This document shows positions 1-7,352 of a stretch of 12,105 nt of DNA, in pieces. Source of the stretch: Acidobacteriota bacterium (GTDB taxonomy: Bacteria; Acidobacteriota; Terriglobia; UBA7540). Each line of letters opens with the position of its first letter. The first letter of the stretch is position 1. The stretch lies in assembly GCA_021827245.1 (NCBI GenBank), contig JAKAWN010000193.1, positions 1 to 12,105 on the forward strand, in the 5' to 3' direction. The position numbers were made by a program, and so were the translations under genes. The notes beneath the pieces were generated by a model, which had not been told where the DNA came from, did not search any database, and saw only the letters and a program-made list of their open reading frames with translations.

Positions 1-336
1 AAGAATTCCTCGTCCGGAAATATTCAGGAGATTTTCCTCGGCGAGGGGGTCAGGCAGCGCACCAGGATCGAATCCCTTTCCTTCATCACGAACGTGAATT
101 TCCAGACCATCCTCAGAAATCAAAAACTTGACGTGCACCTTCTTGCGGGGGTCCTGTTGATTGCCGTGGTGAATGGCATTGATCACCGCTTCGTGCACGG
201 CGATCTCGATCTGGAATCCGGCTTCCTCGTCAAAGCCCGCCCTGGCAGAAACGCTACGGGCGGTCTCCTCGGCAACTTCAACATTCTTCAGATTGCTCTC
301 GAGGATAACCTCAATCATGCTCGTGTCAGGCTTCAT
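1..336 (-). CDS. RsbW-like anti-sigma factor / serine-protein kinase, HATPase_c_2 fold (C-terminus cut by window edge)
   Basis: The reading frame starts at ATG 336 and stays open to the left edge, giving 112 N-terminal residues of a family that is usually about 140-150 long. GHKL ATPase motifs are visible in order: an N-box at residues 49-59 (EAVINAIHHGN, with Glu49 and Asn53), a G1 box at 84-89 (DEGKGF) and the start of a G2 box at 108-110 (GRG). The short form without a sensor or dimerisation domain is typical of RsbW/SpoIIAB-type switch kinases, which bind a sigma factor or phosphorylate a STAS anti-anti-sigma protein in the cytoplasm. The partner gene is not in the window. A stop codon at 343-345 rules out a longer start. 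GGAGGT lies at 353-358, 16 bases from the ATG, which is a wide spacing; Met7 is an alternative start but is farther still. Family assignment is firm; the specific partner is unknown. Confidence 0.9.
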   Translation of the reverse strand, partial: MKPDTSMIEVILESNLKNVEVAEETARSVSARAGFDEEAGFQIEIAVHEAVINAIHHGNQQDPRKKVHVKFLISEDGLEIHVRDEGKGFDPGALPDPLAEENLLNISGRGIL

Positions 337-563
337 TCCCGATTAACAAACGACCTCCGCGATGAAGCTACAATACAGACAGTCCAAAGTCAACGATGAT
401 GGATGTCTCAAAGTCCGCCGCTCAGCGGAGCCGGCGAACCACGCTGGCCATCGTCAAATTATCTCACGGAGTGCGTCACCTTGGGAGTATAATCCTCGCC
501 GAACGGACGGCAGAGTGTCTGGGGAAAACGAGGATGATTGCGGCAGGAGGATGAGGGAATAGA
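337..563. other. Divergent intergenic region between anti-sigma kinase and large glycosidase
   Basis: This gap must hold the promoters for the kinase gene (leftward) and the glycosidase gene (rightward). Visible elements are a perfect TATAAT at 488-493 on the plus strand and a TTGACT (5 of 6 to the -35 consensus) on the minus strand at 388-393. The TTGACT has no good -10 box at 16-18 bases. The frame that spans 362-562 has no codon or homology support, and I regard the gap as non-coding. Confidence 0.5.
488..493 (+). promoter_or_regulatory. Candidate -10 box for the large glycosidase gene
   Basis: A perfect TATAAT sits 70 bases upstream of the ATG at 564. The hexamer at the ideal -35 position (465-470, CACGGA) matches poorly, and there is no TG extension, so only half of a promoter is visible. 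If used, the 5' leader would be roughly 60 bases. Confidence 0.3.
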
Positions 564-3062
564 ATGACCCGACTGTCAAAATTCTTCATTTTGACTCTCG
601 TCTGTGCAGTGGCGATGCTGGGAGGTTCAAAACTTCCGATGCATGCGCGCCCACAGCGCGTCCCTAGGCGAGGGCATCGGCCAATCGGGCCGGTTCGCAA
701 TTCCAGACCGGCCGTGGTGGCCCCTCAGGTTTTCCACCCTCCTGCGCAGCCATGGTCGGCCAGACTTTCCAACGACCGCCGTACCATCGCCTTGAGCTAC
801 GATGGCGCCGTTTGGATCAATGGACTGCGCGTCGAGATCACGGCGGGCAATCCGAGGCTCAGTTCGACCGCGCCGGGGGTAAGCCTGGTTCCAGAACCAT
901 CTTCCCAAGCTGGCCGCTGGGTCTTTAAGGTTCATGGACCGGCCCCTTATGAAATTGTCTTGAGCGGCAATGGGTCTTCTATGGAGGTCTCACTTTCAGG
1001 CTTTCCTTCCGGAGGCGAGGCGCAGGCGGCAATTGTTGCCGATATTGATGGGGGCCGTGACCCCATCCAGGCCCGCCTTCACGATCCGAGTGATGGCATC
1101 ATGCAAATGGAAAGCGGCGGCGCCGTTAGTACGCTTAACCACAGTGTGTACGACCGTTTCCGGGATCAGGCCATCACCGTGCTGGCCCGCCAGACCAGCC
1201 TCAGACCGTTGGCGAAAGGCTTCCAGGCCACCGCTTCCGACCCCCTTGCAATCGCCCCCCGCTGCCGGTTTCAGGTGACCCGCCATGTCTACAAAAGGAG
1301 GCTACCATTCTTTGCGCCTCTCGACAAAAACAAGTGGCCGGAAGTGCCAATCGGCTGGATTTCCTGGTACGACTACTTTTCCCACGTTACGGAAAAGGAT
1401 GTTTTGCAGAACGCGCAGGCCATCGCCGCTTACTATAAGCCCTTCGGGCTCAAGTATTGCCTGGTTGACGCAGGCTGGCAGGCAGCAGGTGGCGGTGAAA
1501 AGGGCTCGCCGATCGGAGGCGACTGGAACGCCTGGAACAAGAAGTTTCCGCATGGAATGAAGTGGCTGGCCGATCAGATCCATGACCGGGGGCTGTACGC
1601 GGGACTCTGGCTTTCGGTTTTTGGGAACGCCGACGAGCAGTTTTACGACATCCATCCCAACTGGTTCCTGCACAATGCCAACGGCAGCGGAAAGCTTGGG
1701 ACGTGGTTCGGCACGTATGTGGCCGACTTTTCAAATCCCGCCCTGCAAAAGTACCTCTATGACACCTATCGCGACCATGCGCTGAACTGGGGGTACGACT
1801 ACTTCAAGCTGGATGGAGAAAACGCCACGCGTGACATCTGGGCGGAAAACCGGGTTCGCGCATACAATCCCACGCTGGACGCGAATACGGCATTCCGGCT
1901 GGCGCTCAGCCTGATTCGGCAAGCCATGGACGTGAAACCGGACGCATTTCTCTCCGCCTGTGGCCCCGTTTACCCCACCGAGGCCATGGGCATTGCGCAG
2001 GCGGGCCGCTTGTCAGGCGACGTGGTGGGCGACGGCGAGCCCCCCTCATTTCGGGGGGTGCGCGAAGCGCTTGCCGGCATACGGCGCGGCTATTACACGC
2101 ATAACATTGCCTGGTATGGCGATCCCGACGCGCTGGTTGTTCGCCCTCCTCTTGCCATCCAGGAAGCGCGCACCTGGACATCCATTCTGGGGCTTACCGG
2201 CCAATTGCTTATGCTGGGCGACGACGAAACGAAGTTGTCGCCGAGGCGCCGTGACATGGTTCGCAAGATCATGCCTGTCGCCGACATCACGCCTATGGAT
2301 CTCTATCCCTTCAAGACCGACCGGCCTATCTGGGTCCTGCACATTCGGCGGCCTTTCGGTTCCTGGGCGGTAGTCGGGCTCTTCAATTGGGGCGAGGGAC
2401 CGGATGAGATGCCGCCCGGCATGCAGCCTGACGCGTCAAGAATCCTGAGCCGGGATGACACGCTCCTGAAAACGAGCCACGAATACGGAGAACAACTGGC
2501 CATTTCTTCCAAGCTCAGCAATGCAGCCGAGCAGAACCAGCGGCTCGCTAGCTCGCCATCAAAGCCTCCCGGCCTGCAGTTGCTGCCCGTGCCGTCGTTT
2601 CTGAATCCTCCGGCGCCGCGAAAGATTGTGCTCAACTTTGCCAAGGCGGGGCTTGAACCCGGACGCGATTACCTGCTGTTTGATTTCTGGAAACAGAAAT
2701 TTCTGGGCAAGGTGAGGGGGGAATATTTAGTGGAACTTCCGCCGCATGCCTGCCAAGTGATTTCCGTACGGACTGACGAGGGCCATCCCCAGTTGATCGG
2801 GACGGACCGGCACATCACCATGGGAGGCGTGGAGATCGCGGGCGAAACCTGGGATGCCGCAAGAAGGCAGCTCCGAATCAAGGTTTTGCTGGTGCAGAAC
2901 TATCCCACCACGCTGACGGTTTATACTGCGGGTGCGAACCTTGGATTGCCGCGCGCCAGGGAAGCCCGCATTACCGCGCTGGCCCGCGAAGGGGATATTG
3001 TCCGGGTCACCCTCCTGCGTGCCAATACCGGGGAAGCTGAACTCACCTTGCCTTTCTATTGA
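564..3062 (+). CDS. Secreted alpha-galactosidase-like glycoside hydrolase, clan GH-D (GH36/GH27 type)
   Basis: This 832-residue protein should cleave alpha-linked galactosides or related glycosides by a retaining mechanism outside the cytoplasm. A signal peptide (basic start, hydrophobic stretch about residues 8-22) is followed by an N-terminal beta-rich region (about 45-235), a TIM barrel (about 255-570) and a C-terminal beta-sandwich. The nucleophile is probably Asp417 in YFKLDGEN, matching the FK-x-DG motif around Asp170 of human alpha-galactosidase A. The acid/base is probably Asp486, with Arg482 four residues before it as in Arg227/Asp231 of the human enzyme. The GW-x-SW motif near residue 260 is the expected first barrel strand. 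The usual D-D-x-W is D302-A-G-W here, so the second Asp is lost. A Ser/Pro/Gln-rich stretch at about 610-684 interrupts the C-terminal domain. AGGAGG at 545-550 lies 13 bases before the ATG, and an in-frame stop at 552-554 excludes longer starts. Clan is firm; substrate is not known. Confidence 0.85.
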   Translation: MTRLSKFFILTLVCAVAMLGGSKLPMHARPQRVPRRGHRPIGPVRNSRPAVVAPQVFHPPAQPWSARLSNDRRTIALSYDGAVWINGLRVEITAGNPRLSSTAPGVSLVPEPSSQAGRWVFKVHGPAPYEIVLSGNGSSMEVSLSGFPSGGEAQAAIVADIDGGRDPIQARLHDPSDGIMQMESGGAVSTLNHSVYDRFRDQAITVLARQTSLRPLAKGFQATASDPLAIAPRCRFQVTRHVYKRRLPFFAPLDKNKWPEVPIGWISWYDYFSHVTEKDVLQNAQAIAAYYKPFGLKYCLVDAGWQAAGGGEKGSPIGGDWNAWNKKFPHGMKWLADQIHDRGLYAGLWLSVFGNADEQFYDIHPNWFLHNANGSGKLGTWFGTYVADFSNPALQKYLYDTYRDHALNWGYDYFKLDGENATRDIWAENRVRAYNPTLDANTAFRLALSLIRQAMDVKPDAFLSACGPVYPTEAMGIAQAGRLSGDVVGDGEPPSFRGVREALAGIRRGYYTHNIAWYGDPDALVVRPPLAIQEARTWTSILGLTGQLLMLGDDETKLSPRRRDMVRKIMPVADITPMDLYPFKTDRPIWVLHIRRPFGSWAVVGLFNWGEGPDEMPPGMQPDASRILSRDDTLLKTSHEYGEQLAISSKLSNAAEQNQRLASSPSKPPGLQLLPVPSFLNPPAPRKIVLNFAKAGLEPGRDYLLFDFWKQKFLGKVRGEYLVELPPHACQVISVRTDEGHPQLIGTDRHITMGGVEIAGETWDAARRQLRIKVLLVQNYPTTLTVYTAGANLGLPRAREARITALAREGDIVRVTLLRANTGEAELTLPFY

Positions 3063-3097
3063 TTCATCCAGCCCGCTTATTGTTTGTGGATATCAGG

Positions 3098-3149
3098 TGA
3101 TGCCACGGTGCGGCGGCAGTGTGCTGCTGGAATATGCCTGGTGGCGTCA
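3098..3149 (+). repeat. Nested inverted repeats (possible structured RNA or terminator-like element)
   Basis: An outer stem pairs TGATGCCAC (3098-3106) with GTGGCGTCA (3141-3149), nine pairs with one G-U. Inside it an inner hairpin pairs CGGCAG (3114-3119) with CTGCTG (3124-3129) around a TGTG loop, with one G-U. It begins 36 bases after the glycosidase stop codon. There is no U-tract after it, so an ordinary intrinsic terminator is unlikely; it may be a 3'-end structure or chance in GC-rich DNA. Confidence 0.35.
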
Positions 3150-3216
3150 TCTGTGCCGTCACGGGGCTTGAACAAGCGGAAAAGCCTGAGGAAGTCTCCT
3201 TGCGGCGGCCTCTAAA

Positions 3217-3245
3217 TTGTTTCGGGCTTGCGGCAGGAATAGAAT
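3217..3245 (+). promoter_or_regulatory. Candidate sigma70-type promoter for the M50-CBS protease gene
   Basis: TTGTTT (3217-3222, 3 of 6 to consensus) and TAGAAT (3240-3245, 5 of 6) are separated by exactly 17 bases. Transcription would start near 3252, leaving a leader of about 155 bases before the ATG at 3407. This rests on consensus matching by eye only. Confidence 0.35.
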
Positions 3246-3406
3246 AAAGATGACGGCATCATGTGCGACCTCATCATAACTGATAGAGGGAAAAGTTGGA
3301 ACCCAATCCCTCGTTTAAGCGAGAAGGCAGGAATTTCCAGGCGGAACGTTTTGCGAGTGGTCCGTGGCTGTGAAACTCAGAGGCTGTCAAGTGAGGGAGG
3401 AGCACC

Positions 3407-4567
3407 ATGTTCGGACGAAGCGTCACGTTGTTCAAGATGTTCGGCTTCGCAGTCCGTGCGGATGCCAGTTGGCTGATCATTGCCGTGTTCATCGCGTGGT
3501 CCCTGGCGGTGGGCGTTTTCCCACACTACTATCCCGGCCTTTCCGGCGCCGAATACTGGTTGATGGGCATATCGGGCGCTATCCTGCTTTTTCTCTCCAT
3601 CATTGTCCATGAACTAGCCCACTCCCTGGTGGCGCGCAAGAACGGCCTGCCGATGAAAGGCATCACTCTCTTTATCTTTGGCGGGGTAGCGGAGATGGAC
3701 CAGGAGCCTCCCACTGCCAAGGCGGAGTTCCAGATGGCTATCGCCGGGCCGCTGACCAGCGTCCTTATCGGCGCGGTTTTTCTAGGAATTGCAATGGTCA
3801 TGCACGGCATCTGGCCCGTCGTCGCGGTGGGTGTCTGTTTTTATCTCGGTTGGATCAATTGGCTCCTGGCTGGGTTCAACATGATTCCCGCGTTTCCCCT
3901 GGATGGCGGGCGCGTGCTGCGGTCGGCGCTCTGGTATTGGAAGGGGAACATCTGGCAGGCCACTCGAATCGCCTCCACGATCGGTTCGGGTTTTGGGATT
4001 TTGCTGATGGCATTTGGAGTGTACCAGTTGCTCATTGGAGACTTTATTGGTGCAGTGTGGTATTTCCTGATTGGAATGTTCCTGCGGGGCGCCGCTCAAG
4101 GTTCATATCAGCAGTTGCTGGTTCAAAGAATGCTTCAGGGCGAGCCGATCCGGCGATTTATGAATACCACCCCCGTCACCGTGTCTCCTGCAATCTCACT
4201 CGAAGACCTTGTCGAGAACTACATCTACCGGTACCACTACAAGATGTTTCCCGTGGTCAATGATTCCCAGGAGCTGCTGGGTTGCATTACCACAAAAGAG
4301 GTCAGGGAGGTCCCGCGCAGCGAGTGGGCACAGCGCAGCGTGCAGGCTGCTATGCGGCCTTACTGTGCTGACGATACGGTGGCTCCTGATACCGACTCCG
4401 TCAAGGCTCTTGCCATGATGCGGAAATCCCAGAACAGCCGCCTGATGGTGGTTGAGGACGGCCGCCTGGTGGCTGTTCTCACGCTGAAGGATCTGCTGAA
4501 CTTTCTTTCCACAAAGGTTGAAATGGAATCTGGCTCTTCTCATCTTCCCTCGGTTTTTCGTCCTTAG
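3407..4567 (+). CDS. Site-2-type intramembrane metalloprotease (peptidase M50) with two CBS domains
   Basis: This 386-residue membrane protein belongs to the SpoIVFB-like branch of the M50 zinc proteases, which cut substrates inside the membrane. Several hydrophobic segments occupy about residues 20-235. The zinc site H68-E-L-A-H72 (Glu69 catalytic) lies in the second or third segment, and the third zinc ligand is probably Asp166 in NMIPAFPLDGGR (158-169). The cytoplasmic C-terminus carries paired CBS domains at about 252-305 and 315-370, which in this family are thought to bind adenine nucleotides and gate activity. The start is well supported: GGAGGAG at 3396-3402 lies four bases from the ATG. 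No candidate substrate such as an anti-sigma factor is adjacent; the RsbW-like gene to the left is soluble and not an evident target. No frameshift or lost catalytic residue is seen. Family call is firm; substrate unknown. Confidence 0.93.
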   Translation: MFGRSVTLFKMFGFAVRADASWLIIAVFIAWSLAVGVFPHYYPGLSGAEYWLMGISGAILLFLSIIVHELAHSLVARKNGLPMKGITLFIFGGVAEMDQEPPTAKAEFQMAIAGPLTSVLIGAVFLGIAMVMHGIWPVVAVGVCFYLGWINWLLAGFNMIPAFPLDGGRVLRSALWYWKGNIWQATRIASTIGSGFGILLMAFGVYQLLIGDFIGAVWYFLIGMFLRGAAQGSYQQLLVQRMLQGEPIRRFMNTTPVTVSPAISLEDLVENYIYRYHYKMFPVVNDSQELLGCITTKEVREVPRSEWAQRSVQAAMRPYCADDTVAPDTDSVKALAMMRKSQNSRLMVVEDGRLVAVLTLKDLLNFLSTKVEMESGSSHLPSVFRP

Positions 4568-4610
4568 CGGGCTGTCCTGGGATTCTGGCCTCATCGTACA
4601 GGTGCGGCGC

Positions 4611-4637
4611 TTCGCATTCGCTCTTTTTCCATGCGAA
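4611..4637. repeat. 7-bp perfect inverted repeat downstream of the M50 protease gene
   Basis: TTCGCAT (4611-4617) and ATGCGAA (4631-4637) flank a 13-base pyrimidine-rich loop. It lies 43 bases after the protease stop codon. A second small GC-rich hairpin, GCCGG-ct-CCGGC, follows at 4663-4674. Neither is followed by a T-run, so a role in transcript ending is only a possibility. Confidence 0.3.
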
Positions 4638-4719
4638 TTCCTGTCCAATGCAGGAGGTCGATGCCGGCTCCGGCTTCAGCCCGGCCGCATACAATCAGTG
4701 TGACTGGGGAACAAGATCA

Positions 4720-4748
4720 TTTTCCAAGGCTAGAAACTAATTTATAGT
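4720..4748 (+). promoter_or_regulatory. Weak candidate promoter for the SGNH hydrolase gene
   Basis: TATAGT at 4743-4748 (5 of 6 to -10 consensus) lies 17 bases after a poor -35 match, TTTTCC (4720-4725). It sits in a locally AT-rich patch, unlike the surrounding DNA, which supports a promoter here somewhere. The leader would be about 25 bases and contains the ribosome binding site AGGAG just before the ATG at 4781. Confidence 0.35.
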
Positions 4749-4780
4749 AAACAGCATTCTGAATCCTGAGAGGAGAATCA

Positions 4781-5572
4781 ATGCGTCTGCTGACAACGTT
4801 AGTCGCGTTATTATTCCTTCAAATTTTGGCCTTGCCCGCAAATCTGCATGCACAACTGGTGCAGGAATTCAACCCGCCAAAGGCAGGATGCTGTCTTCTT
4901 TTCACAGCTCAGCGGCTTGCCGGCGAACTCGAGGACTGGAACCAGCTTGGCCGCTACCACCGGGACGATCTGCGCCTGGAAGCGGAGCCGCGCGTACCCG
5001 GCCGGGTCGTATTTCTTGGAGATTCCATTACGGACATCTGGAACTTGAAGAAATTCTTTCCGGGCAAGCCTTACGTCAACCGCGGCATCAGCGGCCAGAC
5101 AACTTCGCAGATGCTCGTCCGGATGTTTCCTGACGTCATCGACCTTCAGCCCGCGGCAGTCATCGTCCTTGCCGGAACGAATGACATCGCCGGCAACACC
5201 GGGCCTGAAACGGCGAAGATGGTCGAGGAAAACTTGGAGGCGATCACCGAGTTGGCGCAGGTGCACCACATCAAAGTGATTCTCTGCTCACTTACTCCGG
5301 TCAGTGATTACACCGAGCATCCGCAAACCCAAAACCGTCCTCCTGTGCAGATCCTTCAATTGAACGCATGGATCAAGGCCTATGCGGCCAGAGCCCATGC
5401 GACCTTTGCTGATTATTACTCGGCCTTGGTGGACAGCAAGGGCATGCTCAAGAACGGCTACTCGAATGACGGCCTTCATCCCAATGACCGCGGGTTTGCA
5501 TTGCTGGCTCCCGTCGCCGAAGCAGCCATCGAGAAGGCCTTGAAGGAGAAGCCGCTTCGAGAGATGCCCTGA
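4781..5572 (+). CDS. Exported SGNH/GDSL-family hydrolase (lipase/acylhydrolase/carbohydrate-esterase type)
   Basis: The 263-residue protein has a clear signal peptide (residues 1 to about 24, ending near LHA-QL), so it acts in the periplasm or outside. All four SGNH blocks are visible: Ser82 in GDSITD (block I), Gly102 in NRGISGQ (block II), Asn134 in AGTND (block III), and Asp230/His233 in DGLHP (block V). These give the Ser-His-Asp triad and the oxyanion hole of a serine ester hydrolase. The overall pattern resembles platelet-activating-factor acetylhydrolase-like and carbohydrate-esterase members, with one domain and no C-terminal anchor. Substrate cannot be read from sequence; sugar acetyl esters would suit the glycosidases nearby, but that is inference. 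An AGGAG motif about 5-9 bases before the ATG supports the start. It converges on the next gene with a 46-base gap that shows no clear terminator. Confidence 0.92.
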   Translation: MRLLTTLVALLFLQILALPANLHAQLVQEFNPPKAGCCLLFTAQRLAGELEDWNQLGRYHRDDLRLEAEPRVPGRVVFLGDSITDIWNLKKFFPGKPYVNRGISGQTTSQMLVRMFPDVIDLQPAAVIVLAGTNDIAGNTGPETAKMVEENLEAITELAQVHHIKVILCSLTPVSDYTEHPQTQNRPPVQILQLNAWIKAYAARAHATFADYYSALVDSKGMLKNGYSNDGLHPNDRGFALLAPVAEAAIEKALKEKPLREMP

Positions 5573-5618
5573 GCCCGCCTGAACGGGGCATTGCGATGGA
5601 ACGGAGCGGCGGAAAGCA

Positions 5619-6887
5619 TCAAAGCAGCCAGAAGAGCGGAACTATGCCCAGTACCCCCAGCCCGGTGAGAAGCCACAAGCTCTCCGTGCCCGTTTGCCGA
5701 TCAGAGAAGAAGCGCGCGTAAACGCCTTTGACGAGGTTGTTGCTGGCCGCGGCAATCAGAACGGCCGCAGAGGCTACCTGCAGGGGAGCCAGCGTTCCTG
5801 CCGCCTGTGTCATGCTCATGATGAAGGGATCTACATCCGTCACGCCCGTAATAGTCGCCAGGCCGTACACTCCCCCTTGCCCCAGGTATTGCACCGCCAG
5901 GCGCGTCGCCACGAGCATGATCAGGAAAATGAGGGCGAAGAGAAAAGCAGCTCCCAGTTCCAAAGGATTTTTCGGCTCGAATTCCCTATTGACTCCACGG
6001 CTGTCCGCTTCCCGCAGGCGAGACCAAAACCAGCCAACCCCTGTAGCGAGAGCGGCGAGAACTATGAACGACGGGGCCAACTTGACCATCAACTCGTGGT
6101 TGAAGAAGCCGACAAGAACCACCAGGCGCAGGTACATGATGCCCGAGGCAACCAGGATGCTGCCGGAAAAAAGGTGGCGATGCTCCCCGGAGGCAGACCG
6201 CTTGGCCAAGGCTACTGTAGTGACTGTGGATGAATAGGCGCCTCCCAGAATTGCGGCCAGAATCACGCCACCATGGCCCTTGGTCAGCTTCTGAAGGACA
6301 TAACTGCCGTACGAGATGGAGCTGACTGCCACCACCACAAGCCAAGTCTTAAAGGGATTGATCTGGAAGGGTCCGAAAGCCTTGTCGGGCAAAACCGGAA
6401 GAATGACTACGCTCAAAAGCAGAAATTTGGTGAACGTAAGAATTTCTTCCGGCGAGATGCGCTTGGTGAGGCCATCGAGCGCAGCCTTCAACTCAAGCAA
6501 CAAGGCGCTGGCGACGGCCAGCGTGGTGGCAATCCAGAAATGGCCGTAGTAGACGAGAGCGCCTACAACGTAAGTGGCCAGGCCTGACATCTCCGTGGTG
6601 ACGCCGGCGGTCTCGGCACTGGTCAGCTTGCGCCAGTAGGAAAGCAGCAGAAAACCAGCGACCACCACAAAGCCCAGCGTCACCGGCAGCAGTTGGCCCT
6701 GCGCCATCACCGCTATCGAGTAGCCGATCAGCCCGATCAAGGGGAAAGTGCGAACTCCTCCAAAGGCGTAATGTTCAACCCGTTTCTTGTGCTCTTCCCG
6801 CTCGATCCCGATCAGGAAAGAGAGGAAGAGCACAAGCACAATCTTTACGCCGTCGGGTGGAAGCCACTGATACAGTTTGAAAAGCAT
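5619..6887 (-). CDS. MgtC/SapB-family integral membrane protein with DUF4010 domain
   Basis: This 422-residue protein is almost wholly made of hydrophobic segments. The N-terminal third shows the MgtC/SapB signature, LSFLIGIERE (about residues 22-31) followed by GGVRTFPLIGLIGY (43-56). The rest matches the DUF4010 pattern, including a T-D-V-D-P motif in the last quarter and SNNLVKGVYARFF near the C-terminus. MgtC-like proteins are linked in other bacteria to Mg2+ limitation and modulation of the F1Fo ATPase, but the DUF4010 fusion form has no settled function and I do not assign one. An in-frame TGA two codons upstream of the ATG (6891-6893) fixes the longest start. No good Shine-Dalgarno is near it: AGGAG is about 19 bases away, so translation may be weak or the true start internal. 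It reads toward the SGNH hydrolase gene. Confidence 0.9.
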   Translation of the reverse strand: MLFKLYQWLPPDGVKIVLVLFLSFLIGIEREEHKKRVEHYAFGGVRTFPLIGLIGYSIAVMAQGQLLPVTLGFVVVAGFLLLSYWRKLTSAETAGVTTEMSGLATYVVGALVYYGHFWIATTLAVASALLLELKAALDGLTKRISPEEILTFTKFLLLSVVILPVLPDKAFGPFQINPFKTWLVVVAVSSISYGSYVLQKLTKGHGGVILAAILGGAYSSTVTTVALAKRSASGEHRHLFSGSILVASGIMYLRLVVLVGFFNHELMVKLAPSFIVLAALATGVGWFWSRLREADSRGVNREFEPKNPLELGAAFLFALIFLIMLVATRLAVQYLGQGGVYGLATITGVTDVDPFIMSMTQAAGTLAPLQVASAAVLIAAASNNLVKGVYARFFSDRQTGTESLWLLTGLGVLGIVPLFWLL

Positions 6888-7352
6888 TTTTCAGGCTTGC
6901 GCCAGGCTCCTGCTCAGTCAGGACGATCCTTTCAATTCTTGGCTCTTAGCTGAAGCTAGTGAAAGTGTACACCCGGGAGGCAAGTTGAGGAAACTCAGGG
7001 CTTCTGGAGGAACGATGTGGGTGCGGCATCGAACCTGGACTTGTGGACCGGTATGTGAACAGGTGCGACAGCAGCGCAATGCCTTCGATCGCTTGCGACC
7101 GCGCTGGGCTAGAGATGTGGATGGGTCATTGAAACCCTTGGTCCGCTGCCGGACAATTTTTTGTGCGCCGGCTTGGTGGAATACATCGACCGGTTAACTT
7201 CGTCGAGCATTTCATCCAGGACTTTGCCCTCGGACCATTCGGCGACCCCCGTGCTTGAGCAGTTTCAGGCGGTCTGGTGCCTGTTTCACTGGGAGGGATC
7301 GCCGCGTGCCTGCGAATACTGGCCCATATTGGAAGAACCAGAGGCATTCTGG
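6888..7352. other. 465-base intergenic stretch between the DUF4010 and GH27 genes
   Basis: No intact gene is seen here on either strand. The right half contains the GGDEF-like remnant on the minus strand (listed separately), which ends at 7109. The left half, 6888-7108, must hold the upstream region of the DUF4010 gene; it contains an 8-base palindrome GTGTACAC at 6965-6972 but no convincing promoter. Translation of 6941-7108 in all frames gave nothing recognisable, so it could be further decayed sequence. Confidence 0.45.
7109..7264 (-). pseudogene. Possible remnant of a GGDEF (diguanylate cyclase) domain C-terminus
   Basis: A minus-strand frame open from 7264 to a TAG at 7109 (51 codons) has no start codon of its own at the left of the match and is preceded by stops. 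It reads STGVAEWSEG, then LDEMLDEVNRSMYSTK and a basic tail. This resembles the end of GGDEF domains, where an S-x-GVA strand is followed by a helix with the pattern L-x-x-A/V-D-x-x-M-Y-x-x-K. The GG(D/E)EF loop and everything before it are absent, and the 90 bases up to the glycosidase stop codon give no matching sequence in any frame. It is therefore non-functional if it is what it seems: the tail of a deleted signalling gene. The match is by eye and short, so chance resemblance remains possible. Confidence 0.45.

Larger units (their letters stand above)
3063..3406. other. 344-base non-coding stretch after the large glycosidase gene
   Basis: No coding frame here looks real. It contains the nested inverted repeats at 3098-3149, a short hairpin with arms GCTT/AAGC at 3166-3177, and a candidate promoter at 3217-3245. 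Each of the first and last is listed separately. The remainder, about 3250-3395, would be an unusually long leader for the protease gene if that promoter is used, and I see no recognisable riboswitch in it. Confidence 0.5.

Noticed and set aside
362..562. Short plus-strand frame of 66 codons in the gap before the large glycosidase
   Set aside because: No ribosome binding site, no recognisable motif, low-confidence composition, and it spans the likely promoter region.
4196..4648. Minus-strand open frame of 150 codons over the end of the M50-CBS gene
   Set aside because: It is antisense to the CBS domains, shows no domain pattern and has no support from its surroundings.
5694..6237. Two plus-strand open frames of 179 and 169 codons over the DUF4010 gene
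   Set aside because: They overlap each other in different frames and are antisense to a clear membrane-protein gene; composition is Arg/Ala-rich shadow sequence.
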